DNA from: Comamonadaceae bacterium
GTDB taxonomy: Bacteria > Pseudomonadota > Gammaproteobacteria > Burkholderiales > Burkholderiaceae_C
NCBI GenBank assembly: GCA_947443645.1
Contig: CANEXF010000005.1
Coordinates: 124,001-188,000 of the forward strand
Reading direction: 5' to 3'
Length of the DNA stretch: 64,000 nucleotides
Positions 40,042 to 49,984 of this stretch are shown here, one piece after another (positions within the stretch are counted from its first letter, which is position 1; every line of letters starts with the position of its first letter). The notes under the pieces were generated by a model. That model made no database searches. It saw only the letters and a list, made by a program, of their open reading frames with translations, and was not told the DNA's origin. A program made the position numbers and the translations under genes.

Positions 40042-43000
40042 TTATCGGCGTGCGACCTTCATCGCCTCCAACACATTCATCGTCTCGACACTCACCGTAG
40101 TCACGCGCGCGAGCAGATCGATGACCTTTTCCTTATAGTCAGCAAAGCGGTAGGTATCGAACTTCTCACGGATGGTGGGATCCTTCGGCTTTTTTTCCTT
40201 GTACTGGTCCAGCACCCAGTCGAGCGCGCTACGGTTACCGAGTTTGTAGCTCCAGGCCACAGCTGGGATACCGCGCAAGGTGGTTTCGCTGTCGAGTGTG
40301 ATGCTGCCAGCGGCCGGGTCGGAGCGCAGCATGGCTTTGGGGGATAGGCCGGCGGCGCGGACTTTATCGTCAGGGGTGTCTGTGCGCTTGAGCGGGAATG
40401 GCTCGATCTCCTCATAACCAATATGCAGCTTCATCAGCGCCTCGCCCCAAGCCGCCCATAGCCAGAAACCGGCATAGAACGGAATGCGCGGGAACTCGCG
40501 CTTGAGGTTCTGCGCGTACTTCTCGCGATACACCGGGTCATGCAGCACGGCGTAGCAGTAGTGAAAGATGGCTTCCTTGGTGATCTTGCGGGCGGACTTG
40601 CCTTTGCCAATTTCATCGACGTAAAAGGCGACAAATTTTCTGTGCGCCCAGTCGGTAATGTTTTCTACCTCGCCTCCATCCACCGTCCGCTGAATCGGAT
40701 AAAGCTGTGTATCCCCAAGAAAGTGCCAATCGGCCATTCCTTTCGTCGCCAGAGAACTAAAAGTCTTTGACGCGCCTGGCGCAGTCAGCGCGAAGCACTT
40801 AGGCTCAAGCTTGAAGGCCGAACCAAAACATTCAGCGTGATTTCCGGTCAGGCGATCTGAAAATATTGGGTCCGCGTAATAGGCAAGACCAAAGAACGGG
40901 CGGTATGCCGATTCAATCACTCTGGCCTTTGAATATGGCTCAGCGGAGACCCGGCCGACGTTACCAAGCAACCCCGCACTCCACTTGATGACCTTACTCA
41001 CCAGTTTTACGTCCACTTTCCCACGCCTTTGCGTTGTTTCAAACTCCTTGTTGTAGGCGTCAATAAGGAAAGTGATTTTGTTTTCCAGCACTGAACCGTC
41101 GAGGTCGTAAACCCAATCATCTCGCGCGGTATTCACGCCGTTCGTGAACAGTTTGAAAATCGCCCGCTCTTTGCCCGCCGTTTTTGCCGCCTTGGTCTCC
41201 TTGCTTGCCAACGGAATCAGCGTCTCAAAATCGTTGCTGGTTAGGTTCACCCAGTTGTGGGCCTTGTCTGGCTGTATTTCATCAAAGGCCAGCCCACTCA
41301 TCCCGTGGTTAGCTAGAAAACCCAGTTTCTCTTCAGCCGTTTCCATCTCGGGCCTACGCACGTAGTGCACACGCGCTGCTCTTTTGTCCTTGGTTGTGCT
41401 GACCTTCTTGACCATGAAGCTGATGGCCACACCGGTCTGGATGCCAAACACGTTGTGCTTTGTGCCACTGAGCTTCGGGTTGGCGCGCACGTCGCCACCA
41501 AGGTCCACAACGTAAATATCAGCAAAATCATTCGCCACGGTTTTACGAAAACCATCAAAGGTGCGGCTCTCAATGAAACTGCGGTTTGTGACAAACGCGA
41601 GCACGCCGTTCTCATTCAAGCGATCACTGGCCCAGCGGAAGAAGCGCGCATACATGTCATAGAGCTTGGTTTTCTGCGCAGTGCTCTCGGCGATGTAAGT
41701 CTGCTTGATACGCGCGTCGATCTGTGGGTATTCGCGGTTCTTGTTGTTGTCGTTCTCATTCGCCTGGTTGGCGTTGTACGGGGGGTTGCCGATGACGACA
41801 CTGATCTTGCGGCCGTTCTGCCGCTTGATGCGTGCCACGTTTTCTTCAGAGACGCTGCCAAATAGATCGGCGTTCACACCCTTGGCAGAGGTATGTAGGC
41901 CCACGTTGTCCAGCGTGTCCACAAAGCACAGACTAGGGAATTCTTCGTACTTACCAGTGATGGCGGCGTAGGTGGACTCAATGTTTAGGTTGGCTACGTA
42001 GTAGGGCAGGATGGCTACTTCGTTGGCGTGCAGTTCGTGCTTGTATTTGTGCTCCAGCTTCTTCGGCTGGCCGCGGAAATGTTCCAGCAGTTCGCATATG
42101 AAGGTGCCCGTGCCGGTGGCCGGGTCGAGGATGTCCACATCCTTGTCGATCAGGTTTTTTCCAAAATGCTGTTCGCACAGCCAGTCGGCGCCATCGATCA
42201 TGAAGCGCACTATCTCATTGGGGGTGTAGACCACGCCCAGCCGGTCAGCGGCCTTGCTGTTGTAGACCTTGTAGAAGTTCTCGTAAATGATCTTCAGAAA
42301 AGTCTGCTTCTCACCGTGGCTGCTGATCTGCGCAGCGGCGGCGCGGATAGCGGCGTAGTAGGTTTCCAGCCCTTTGAGGGTTTGTTTCTTTAATGCGCCG
42401 GTGAAAAACGCCCCCTCTAGCGCGTAAAGTTCACGCGCCACGTTGTTGTGCTGGTGAAAGTCGGAATCATCAAAGACCTTGGCGAATATTTCTTCGGTCA
42501 GGATGTGCTGGATCAACATCTCACGTACGTCCGCTTCACCAAGTGCGGGGTTGATCGCCTCCTGCGCATGGACAAGGAATTTGTCTTCGGCCGCACGAAA
42601 GCCCGGATTGCGGTCATGCTCGCTCTCGATCATCTGACGCAGGGCCTGCAGCACCGCAGGCAGATCGGCCTTGAACTGCTCCACCGCAGCGCGGAAGCCC
42701 GCAATTTCGGGCCGCTCGAAGCTGAAGAACAGTTTTAGCAGCTTGGAGAGCGCCTGCGTGTCAGTCATCTCGCAGCGCAAGACCTCATTGCGGTTTTGCC
42801 AGAGTACGGCCACTGCATCGTCGCTAAAAATGATGTTGTCCTGCGGATAGCCCTTCTTGAACTTCTTGCTGACCTCTTCGTCCAGATCGTCGTCAGCGTC
42901 CTTGGCTTCCCAATAACCCAAAGGCATGCGCAGTTCGTGCAGCAAGGCGCCGTCAACCGCGATGTTGGTTTTGGTTGCGGTCTTGAGCGGGTATTCGGCG

Positions 43001-43143
43001 AGAAAAATCAGGTTGTGCTGCTTGCCCCAGGCTTTGAGCAGGTCTTTGAACGCCTCGCGGACGATGGTTTCGCGGCTGCTACCGCTGGCCTTCTTGATGA
43101 CGTCGAGCTGCTTGAGGTAGTCATTGATGAGGAGTTGACTCAT
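40042..43143 (-). CDS. Single-chain Type IIG/ISP-like restriction-modification enzyme (PD-(D/E)XK nuclease + N6-adenine methyltransferase + target recognition)
   Basis: N-term VDGALLHELRMPLGYWEAKDADDDLDE (D...ExK), DILDPATGTGTFICELLEHF (motif I), VVIGNPPYNANQ (motif IV); 1033 aa. Confidence 0.85.
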   Translation of the reverse strand: MSQLLINDYLKQLDVIKKASGSSRETIVREAFKDLLKAWGKQHNLIFLAEYPLKTATKTNIAVDGALLHELRMPLGYWEAKDADDDLDEEVSKKFKKGYPQDNIIFSDDAVAVLWQNRNEVLRCEMTDTQALSKLLKLFFSFERPEIAGFRAAVEQFKADLPAVLQALRQMIESEHDRNPGFRAAEDKFLVHAQEAINPALGEADVREMLIQHILTEEIFAKVFDDSDFHQHNNVARELYALEGAFFTGALKKQTLKGLETYYAAIRAAAAQISSHGEKQTFLKIIYENFYKVYNSKAADRLGVVYTPNEIVRFMIDGADWLCEQHFGKNLIDKDVDILDPATGTGTFICELLEHFRGQPKKLEHKYKHELHANEVAILPYYVANLNIESTYAAITGKYEEFPSLCFVDTLDNVGLHTSAKGVNADLFGSVSEENVARIKRQNGRKISVVIGNPPYNANQANENDNNKNREYPQIDARIKQTYIAESTAQKTKLYDMYARFFRWASDRLNENGVLAFVTNRSFIESRTFDGFRKTVANDFADIYVVDLGGDVRANPKLSGTKHNVFGIQTGVAISFMVKKVSTTKDKRAARVHYVRRPEMETAEEKLGFLANHGMSGLAFDEIQPDKAHNWVNLTSNDFETLIPLASKETKAAKTAGKERAIFKLFTNGVNTARDDWVYDLDGSVLENKITFLIDAYNKEFETTQRRGKVDVKLVSKVIKWSAGLLGNVGRVSAEPYSKARVIESAYRPFFGLAYYADPIFSDRLTGNHAECFGSAFKLEPKCFALTAPGASKTFSSLATKGMADWHFLGDTQLYPIQRTVDGGEVENITDWAHRKFVAFYVDEIGKGKSARKITKEAIFHYCYAVLHDPVYREKYAQNLKREFPRIPFYAGFWLWAAWGEALMKLHIGYEEIEPFPLKRTDTPDDKVRAAGLSPKAMLRSDPAAGSITLDSETTLRGIPAVAWSYKLGNRSALDWVLDQYKEKKPKDPTIREKFDTYRFADYKEKVIDLLARVTTVSVETMNVLEAMKVARR

Positions 43144-43489
43144 GGCATCCCTGAAGTTGTAAGCGCATTCTAGGTGGACTATCCCAGACGGACGACAGGC
43201 GCCACACGGAACTTGTCAGCGGCGTCAAAAGCCCTCTGTACAAAAAATCTTAAAAGAAATCGGCTTACAGCCCCTTCGCAGAAAGAGCAAGCCGCTGTGC
43301 AATGAATAGCAACTCAGCAGACACGCAACGTCAGGGCGCGCGTTTCAACGCCACCCCAGCCGACGATGGCGCCGCGTGAGGAGCAGGACCATGCGAAGCC
43401 CAGTCCATAGCCGAATGGTTTTGGCAGACAGGCTCGAGGGTAAAGGTGACGAGATATGCTGCCTGCTTTATGGCGGACACAATAGCCCC

Positions 43490-45121
43490 ATGCCCGTAAC
43501 GCGCCGCCTACCTGCCCTTGCCGCCTGCTGCATCGCCCTCATCGGCTTGTTGCTGACGGCCTTCAGCAGTCTTGCCTTGGCCGCGCCGCCGGCCAAGGAC
43601 ACGCTGCGCATAGGCTCCAAGCGGTTCACCGAGTCCTACATCCTGGCGCAGGTGCTGGCGCAAACAGCTGCGCCGCACTTGACTGCGCCAGCTTCGGTGT
43701 TGCAGGGCTTGGGCAACACGGCCATTGTCTATGCGGCGCTCAGGTCAGGCAGCATAGACCTGTACCCGGAATACATGGGCACCATCGGCCAGGAGATCTT
43801 GAAGGGCGATGCGTCCATGACGATGCAGGCGATGAACAGCGCTCTGGCGCCGCTGGGTCTGGGGGTGGCGGTACCGCTGGGCTTTAACGACGGCTATGCG
43901 CTGGCCATGCGTGAAGACACGGCGCAGCGCCTGGGCATCGCCTCGCTCAGCGATCTGGTGAAACATCCCAGCTTGAGACTGGGTTTGTCGAACGAGTTCA
44001 TGGGTCGGGCCGACGGCTGGAAGCCTCTGGCGCAGCGTTATGGCGCGCCGCAAACACCGGTGGCGCTGGACCACGGGCTGGCTTATGACGCGATAGCGCA
44101 AAAGCAGGTGGACGTGATCGACATCTACACCACCGACGCCAAGATAGCCCACCTGGGCCTGCGCGTGCTGAAGGACGACAAGGCCTACTTTGCGCGTTAT
44201 GACGCGGTGCTGCTGTACCGGCTGGATGTGCAGCAGCGCTTTCCGCAAGCCTGGGCTGCGCTGCAAAAGCTCAGCGGCAGCATCGACGAGAACGCGATGA
44301 TCGCCATGAATGCGCGGGCTGAACTGCAGGGTGTGGCGTTTGACGTGATCGCACGCGATCACCTGAGAAATAAAGCCCCCACGCTCGGCACTGACGTGTC
44401 ATCGCTACCCCCCGAGGGGGCGCATTCCGCCTTGGGGCGGCCTGGCGGCGGAACAAGGCCAGGTGGAACAAGTGCTGCAAACGACTCTGGCCAGCGCGGC
44501 TTCTGGGCCAAACTCTTGGGCGCCGACCTGGCGCGGCTGACGGGGCAGCACCTGGCGCTGACCTTCATCTCGGTCGGACTGGCGGCGCTCATCGGCATTC
44601 CGCTGGCGGTGTGGGTGTTTCCGTACCCCCGCCTGCGCGCGCTGGTGCTGGGCGCGACCAGTCTGCTGCAGACCGTACCCTCGCTGGCGCTGCTGGCGAT
44701 GCTGATCTCGCTGATGGGCGTGATTGGCACACTGCCGGCGCTGATGGCGCTGATGCTGTACGCGCTGCTGCCCATCATGCGCAACACGGTCACTAGCCTG
44801 GGTGAAGTTTCAAGCGGCCTGCGGCTGGCCGGGCAGGCGCTGGGTATGACGGCGAGCCAGCGCATGCGGCTGATCGAGCTGCCGCTGGCGCTGCCCACCA
44901 TCCTGGCCGGATTGCGCACCGCGACTTCAATTGCTATCGGCACGGCGACGATTGCGGCTTTCATTGGCGCGGGCGGCTACGGCGAACGCATCGTCACCGG
45001 GCTGGCGCTCAACGACGGCCAGTTGCTGCTGGCAGGCGCCCTGCCGGCCACATTGCTGGCGCTGCTGAGCGAGGCTCTGTTCGAGGCAGCGGAGTACCTG
45101 CTGCGCCGCCGCAGAACCTGA
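43490..45121 (+). CDS. Fused glycine betaine/osmoprotectant-type ABC substrate-binding + permease protein
   Basis: KDTLRIGSKRFTESYILAQVLAQTAAPHL...YPEYMGTIGQEIL (SBP) followed by GLAALIGIPLAVWV...LLQTVPSLALLAMLI...IGTATIAAFIGAGGYGERIVTGLA (permease). Confidence 0.88.
   Translation: MPVTRRLPALAACCIALIGLLLTAFSSLALAAPPAKDTLRIGSKRFTESYILAQVLAQTAAPHLTAPASVLQGLGNTAIVYAALRSGSIDLYPEYMGTIGQEILKGDASMTMQAMNSALAPLGLGVAVPLGFNDGYALAMREDTAQRLGIASLSDLVKHPSLRLGLSNEFMGRADGWKPLAQRYGAPQTPVALDHGLAYDAIAQKQVDVIDIYTTDAKIAHLGLRVLKDDKAYFARYDAVLLYRLDVQQRFPQAWAALQKLSGSIDENAMIAMNARAELQGVAFDVIARDHLRNKAPTLGTDVSSLPPEGAHSALGRPGGGTRPGGTSAANDSGQRGFWAKLLGADLARLTGQHLALTFISVGLAALIGIPLAVWVFPYPRLRALVLGATSLLQTVPSLALLAMLISLMGVIGTLPALMALMLYALLPIMRNTVTSLGEVSSGLRLAGQALGMTASQRMRLIELPLALPTILAGLRTATSIAIGTATIAAFIGAGGYGERIVTGLALNDGQLLLAGALPATLLALLSEALFEAAEYLLRRRRT
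44375..44452 (+). repeat. Copy of the GC-rich repeat lying in frame within the SBP/permease linker
   Basis: gcccccacgctcggcactgacgtgtcatcgctaccccccgagggggcgcattccgccttggggcggcctggcgg aligns with 59646-59720. Confidence 0.75.
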
Positions 45122-45144
45122 ACAGTTTGCGCGGCGATGCGTTG

Positions 45145-45780
45145 TCAGCCGCGCTTCAAGGGCACCGCAAAACCGCGCGCCACCGATGGCCGCGCCATCA
45201 TCGCCCGGTACCAGCGCTGCACATTTGGGAAATCGGCCAGAACAATCTTGTGCCGCTCATGCCGCCAGACCCAGCCGACGATGGCGAAGTCGGCTATTGA
45301 AATTTCTTCGCCCGCAAAAAAGGCGTTATCGGACAGGCGTCTGTCCATCACGCCGTAGAGGCGGCGGGTCTCGGCCATGAAGCGCTCCAGGCCGTAGCGG
45401 CGGTCGGTTTCGCTCTCCAGGCCGGCGAAGTGGTGCACTTGGCCCGGCATGGGGCCGAAGCCGCCCATCTGGAACATCAACCATTCCAATGCAGCGACGC
45501 GGGCGCGTGGATCTTTGGGCAAAAACTTGCCGGACTTCTCGGCCAGGTAGACCAGGATAGCGCCGGACTCGAACACACTGATGGGCTCACCGCCCGGGCC
45601 GTCGGGGTCAATGATGGCGGGGATCTTGTTGTTGGGGCTGATCTTGAGAAAGTCGGGCGCGGTCTGCTCGCCTTGGGTGATGTCCACGACATGCACCTCG
45701 TAGGGCAGGCCCATTTCTTCCAGGGCGACGCTGATCTTGCGGCCGTTGGGGGTGTCGAAGGCGTAAAGCTGGATGGTCAT
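45145..45780 (-). CDS. Glutathione S-transferase family protein (YghU/YfcG-like)
   Basis: MTIQLYAFDTPNGRKISVALEEMGLPYEVHVVDI...NNKIPAIIDPDGPGG. Confidence 0.9.
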   Translation of the reverse strand: MTIQLYAFDTPNGRKISVALEEMGLPYEVHVVDITQGEQTAPDFLKISPNNKIPAIIDPDGPGGEPISVFESGAILVYLAEKSGKFLPKDPRARVAALEWLMFQMGGFGPMPGQVHHFAGLESETDRRYGLERFMAETRRLYGVMDRRLSDNAFFAGEEISIADFAIVGWVWRHERHKIVLADFPNVQRWYRAMMARPSVARGFAVPLKRG

Positions 45781-45925
45781 GGTTTGTCTGCGTTGTTGTG
45801 GATGGATACGGCTGGCGTTGCGCGCAGGCTGTGGGGCAGTCTGCCACAGGATGCCGACCCAGCCAGCGTCTCGACCCAGTGGAAGGCCGCATCCTTAAGG
45901 CTCAAATCAGCACTTTATGCAGTCG

Positions 45926-45957
45926 GGACGTGCGCGAGCAGCTATGAATAACGTAGC
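45926..45957 (-). repeat. Short interspersed repeat, partial copy upstream of rpoH
   Basis: Reverse complement GCTACGTTATTCATAGCTGCTCGCGCACG. Confidence 0.5.
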
Positions 45958-46085
45958 ACCAAAGGCCTGCGCCTACGCACTTTGTCGCCAACGGCTTTAC
46001 TCAATCGAAAAACGCGGGGGCTATAGTCGCACCCAAGGGTTTCCACCAATTAGCCTTGCGCTATCTCAAGGATTGAACCTATTGC

Positions 46086-46112
46086 TTAGCACTCGCACTA
46101 ACAGAGTGCTAA
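46086..46112. promoter_or_regulatory. CIRCE operator (HrcA binding site) upstream of rpoH
   Basis: TTAGCACTC-N9-GAGTGCTAA, a perfect match to the CIRCE consensus; overlaps -10-like TAATAT at 46110. Confidence 0.9.
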
Positions 46113-46142
46113 TATTTAATTCTAGACACAAGGAGTTTGACC

Positions 46143-47120
46143 ATGTCATTTGCTCTGGCCCCCCAGAATTTGACCCCTACCGCTGCTGCAATCGCTGTCC
46201 CCGCAGGCTCTGCCGGCGCGGTCACGGCCGTCAATCCGTGGTCACTGCTGCCTCCCTTGGGCAATCTTGACGCCTATATTTCTGCGGTCAACCGCCTGCC
46301 CATGCTCACTTTGGAGCAGGAGCAGGCGTTCGCCCGCAAGCTCAAAGACGACAACGACCTGGAGTCGGCTGAAAAACTGGTGCTCTCGCACTTGCGCCTA
46401 GTCGTGTCCACCTCGCGCAAATACCTGGGTTACGGTCTGCCACATGGCGACCTGATTCAAGAAGGCAATATCGGCCTGATGAAGGCCGTCAAACGCTTTG
46501 ACCCTGACCAGGGCGTGCGGCTGGTGAGCTACGCGCTGCACTGGATCAAGGCAGAGATGCACGAGTACATCCTGAAAAACTGGCGCATGGTCAAGGTGGC
46601 CACCACCAAGGCCCAGCGCAAGCTGTTTTTCAACCTGCGCTCCATGAAGCAGGGCTTCAAGGACGACGCCGATGTGGCAACGCACCGCGACACCCTGACC
46701 GAAGGTCAGATTGACTCGATGGCCAAGACGCTGAACGTCAAGCGGGAAGAAGTCATAGAGATGGAGCAGCGGATGTCGGGCGGCGACGTGCTGCTCGATC
46801 CCAGCCCCAGCGATGACGGCGAGGACGCCTTCGGCCCGATTGCCTATCTGGCAGACGCGACGCAAGAGCCTACCGCCTTGATGGAGTCGCGTGCGCGTGA
46901 CAGCCTGGCCAGCGATGGCATCACAGCGGCCCTGCAGGATCTCGATCCCCGTTCGCGACGCATCGTTGAAGAACGCTGGCTCAAGGTCAATGACGACGGT
47001 TCAGGCGGCATGACGCTGCATGACCTGGCGGCCGAGTACAGCGTGAGCGCGGAGCGGATTCGCCAGATTGAAGTCGCAGCGATGAAAAAAATGAAGAAGG
47101 TGCTGGCGGCTTACGCCTGA
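46143..47120 (+). CDS. rpoH: RNA polymerase sigma-32 factor
   Basis: YLGYGLPHGDLIQEGNIGLMKAVKRFDPDQGVRLVSYALHWIKAEMHEYILKNWRMVKVATTKAQRKLFFNLR. Confidence 0.96.
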   Translation: MSFALAPQNLTPTAAAIAVPAGSAGAVTAVNPWSLLPPLGNLDAYISAVNRLPMLTLEQEQAFARKLKDDNDLESAEKLVLSHLRLVVSTSRKYLGYGLPHGDLIQEGNIGLMKAVKRFDPDQGVRLVSYALHWIKAEMHEYILKNWRMVKVATTKAQRKLFFNLRSMKQGFKDDADVATHRDTLTEGQIDSMAKTLNVKREEVIEMEQRMSGGDVLLDPSPSDDGEDAFGPIAYLADATQEPTALMESRARDSLASDGITAALQDLDPRSRRIVEERWLKVNDDGSGGMTLHDLAAEYSVSAERIRQIEVAAMKKMKKVLAAYA

Positions 47121-47167
47121 ACTCCGAGCAAGGACGCTGACCCGGCGCGGGTCAGCCCAGCCACACT

Positions 47168-47800
47168 TCACATGCCTTGGAGCAGCAGGCGAATGTCAGC
47201 GCCCAGCGCCTCGGCGCCGCTGCCATAGCGGTTGTAAAGACGCAAATGCCCTTTGGGGTCATAGACGTAGCTGCCGGCCGAATGGTCCATGCTGTAGCTG
47301 CCTGACGTCTTGCCCTCGACTTTCTTGTAGTAAATCTTGAAGTCTTTGGCGAGCTCTGGCAGCTGCGCCAGCGTCGGGCGCAGCGCGAGAAAGCTCGCAT
47401 CAAAATTCGCCATATAGGCCTTGAGCAGCTCGGGCGTGTCGCGCTCGGGGTCTACAGTGATAAACACCGCCTGCAGCTTGTCGCCATCTGCGCCCAGTGA
47501 TTTCTTGATCTGCGCCAGCTCAGCCATGGACGTCGGGCAGACATCCGGGCACTGGGTGAAGCCAAAAAACACCACCACGACTTTTCCGGCGAAGTCACGA
47601 ATGCTGCGCTGCTGGCCGTATTGGTCTGGCAGCGAAAAGTCCTTGGCGTAATCGGCACCGGTCAGGTCTATGCTCACGAACTGCGGCTTCTCAATCTTGG
47701 AGCAGGCAGTAAAAAGGCCTGCAGCGGCCGAGGCAAGGGCGCCAGCAGCTATTAATTTAAGAGCGTTGCGTTTGCTTTGGGCGTTCAGGGTGTGCTTCAT
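47168..47800 (-). CDS. SCO1/SenC family copper protein
   Basis: VVFFGFTQCPDVCPTSMAEL (CxxxC), VDPERDTPELLKAY, DHSAGSYVYDPKG. Confidence 0.93.
   Translation of the reverse strand: MKHTLNAQSKRNALKLIAAGALASAAAGLFTACSKIEKPQFVSIDLTGADYAKDFSLPDQYGQQRSIRDFAGKVVVVFFGFTQCPDVCPTSMAELAQIKKSLGADGDKLQAVFITVDPERDTPELLKAYMANFDASFLALRPTLAQLPELAKDFKIYYKKVEGKTSGSYSMDHSAGSYVYDPKGHLRLYNRYGSGAEALGADIRLLLQGM
47742..47770 (-). repeat. Short interspersed repeat, partial copy inside SCO signal region
   Basis: Reverse complement GCTCTTAAATTAATAGCTGCTGGCGCCC. Confidence 0.6.
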
Positions 47801-47808
47801 GGCGTGGC

Positions 47809-48735
47809 CTAAATGAGGTAATGGTCCAGCAGCAGTGCCGCAAACAGCACCGACAGATGAATCAGTGAAAAGCGAAAGGTCTTGCGCGCCAGTGCATCCG
47901 AATAATTGCGCCAGAGCCGCCAGCCGTACCAGCTGAAAGCTATGCTGAGCACCACGGCGGCCACAAGATAAAGCCAGCCGCTCATCTTGAAGACAAAAGG
48001 CATCAGGCAAGCCGGAAACAGCACCAGCGTGTAGAGAAAAACCTGCAGCCTGGTAAATTCGTTGCCGTGCGTGACCGGCAGCATGGGCAAACCGGCTTTG
48101 CGGTAGTCCTCGACCCGGTACAAGGCCAGCGCCCAGAAATGCGGCGGCGTCCACAAAAAGATGATCAAAAACAGGATCAAGGCTTCAGGACTGACTGCGC
48201 CCGTCATCGCCGCCCAGCCCAGCACCGGCGGCATGGCGCCTGAAGCGCCGCCGATCACGATGTTTTGCGGCGTCATAGGTTTGAGCACCACGGTGTAGAC
48301 CACCGCGTAGCCGACAAAGGTGGCAAAAGTCAGCCACATGGTCAGCGGATTGACCCAAATATACAAGATCGCCGAGCCAGCAATGCACAAGCCGGCCGAA
48401 AAACTCAGCGTCAAGGGGTTGCTGATCTGACCCTGCGCGGTGGCGCGCCAGGAGGTCCGCTTCATGCGCGCATCAATGCCCTGCTCAACCAGGCAATTAA
48501 ATGCAGCCGCTGCACCAGCCACCAGCCAGATACCAGCGCAGGCGATCAATGCCAGTTGCACCTCGGTCCAACTGGGCACGCCAGGCACGGCCAGCACCAT
48601 GCCGATCAAGGCGCAAAACACAATCAGCTGCACCACGCGCGGCTTGGTCAAGGCGTAAAACTGTGCGAACTTTGAAGGAACGGGGCTGGCAATCATCGAA
48701 ATATCTGGGCTGGAGTGGGAGTCAGTTGGGTTCAT
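47809..48735 (-). CDS. ctaB: Protoheme IX farnesyltransferase (heme O synthase)
   Basis: [59 protein letters not shown]. Confidence 0.94.
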   Translation of the reverse strand: MNPTDSHSSPDISMIASPVPSKFAQFYALTKPRVVQLIVFCALIGMVLAVPGVPSWTEVQLALIACAGIWLVAGAAAAFNCLVEQGIDARMKRTSWRATAQGQISNPLTLSFSAGLCIAGSAILYIWVNPLTMWLTFATFVGYAVVYTVVLKPMTPQNIVIGGASGAMPPVLGWAAMTGAVSPEALILFLIIFLWTPPHFWALALYRVEDYRKAGLPMLPVTHGNEFTRLQVFLYTLVLFPACLMPFVFKMSGWLYLVAAVVLSIAFSWYGWRLWRNYSDALARKTFRFSLIHLSVLFAALLLDHYLI

Positions 48736-49928
48736 GCGGGCGATCTCTGGACAGTCGATTTTGACGCACTCAAGGTCTGGGGTAGTTTGCGGGTGCCAAG
48801 CACCACGCCCGTGAGCACCAGCACCAGCGCCGCCGCGCCTGCGGTATGCGAAACCGCCGCCAGCAAAGGCCAGCCCAGCACCACATTGCCCAGTCCCGTG
48901 GCCACTTGCAGCAGCGTCAGGCCCGCCAGCCAATGCGCCTGACGGCGCAGGGCCGGAACGCGGTAAAGCTGCCAGGCAAGCAGCATGAGTGCGGCAAAAA
49001 CCAGGTAGGCACTCAGGCGGTGAACATAGTGAATGGCCGTGAGCGCCTGAAAGCTCAGGTTGTCACCATTGAGGCCAGCACCAAGCTGGCGCCACAGTGT
49101 GAAGCCCTGGCGAAAATCCATGTCCGGCCAGAGTGTGTTCTGGCAAGTCGGAAAGTCATTGCAGGCCAGCACGGCGTAGTTGGTGCTGACCCAGCCGCCC
49201 AGAGCGATTTGCAGCCACAGCAGGGCAAAAGCCAGCCACATCAAACGCCGCAAATTGCTGCGCACCAGCACCACCGCCTGCTCACCACCGGCTTGCGCAA
49301 AGCGCACGGCCTGCAGCTTGAGCAAGGCCAGCAACACCAGACCACCAAGCAAGTGCATGGTGACGATGGCCGGAAACAGTTTCATGGTCACGGTCAGCGC
49401 GCCAAATGCGCCCTGCAAGCAAACCCAGACCAGCGTCAGCGTCGGCCACCATGGCTTCTCGACCCGACGGCCGCTAATCCCGGGTTCGCCCGCTTCAGCG
49501 CTGCGTTTGCCGCGCAGGAATTCCAGCCAGCTCGCGGCGGTCAAGGTCAGAATCATCACACCTACGCCTGTAGCGAGGTAGCGGTGAATCATTTCAATCC
49601 AGGCCTTGGGGTGCGTGACCGGACCGGTCGGCATGGCCGATTGCGCCGCATCGATATGCAGCTGCGCGCCCACCGGGCTGGCATGGCCATAACAGCCAGG
49701 CCAGTCTGGGCAGCCCAGGCCGGAATCGGTCAGCCGGGTAAATGCGCCAAAGGCCACCAGGTCAAAGGTCAAAAACAGGGTCAACAGCGTCAACACCCGC
49801 AGGCGCTGCGCCGAGCTCGCTGTGCGCTTGCGCAGCCAGACCCAGGCCAGCGGCCCGCTGGCCACGACCAGACCCATGATCATCAGTCGCAGGGTCGGGC
49901 TCAGGTCGTAAAGGGCTTGCGTGTCCAT
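48732..49928 (-). CDS. ctaA: COX15/CtaA heme A synthase
   Basis: [51 protein letters not shown]. Confidence 0.94.
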   Translation of the reverse strand: MDTQALYDLSPTLRLMIMGLVVASGPLAWVWLRKRTASSAQRLRVLTLLTLFLTFDLVAFGAFTRLTDSGLGCPDWPGCYGHASPVGAQLHIDAAQSAMPTGPVTHPKAWIEMIHRYLATGVGVMILTLTAASWLEFLRGKRSAEAGEPGISGRRVEKPWWPTLTLVWVCLQGAFGALTVTMKLFPAIVTMHLLGGLVLLALLKLQAVRFAQAGGEQAVVLVRSNLRRLMWLAFALLWLQIALGGWVSTNYAVLACNDFPTCQNTLWPDMDFRQGFTLWRQLGAGLNGDNLSFQALTAIHYVHRLSAYLVFAALMLLAWQLYRVPALRRQAHWLAGLTLLQVATGLGNVVLGWPLLAAVSHTAGAAALVLVLTGVVLGTRKLPQTLSASKSTVQRSPA

Positions 49929-49984
49929 GTCTACAAAGGAGAAGCGCCGAGCGTGAACGCCACAGAAATAAGCGCAGGGGGTTT

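Noticed and set aside
43302-43379. 25-codon ORF MNSNSADTQRQGARFNATPADDGAA upstream of the transporter fusion
   Set aside because: No clear ribosome-binding site or family resemblance; expected by chance
38000-43400. Integrative element or prophage boundaries around the accessory segment
   Set aside because: No integrase, no tRNA junction and no clear flanking direct repeats could be found by eye
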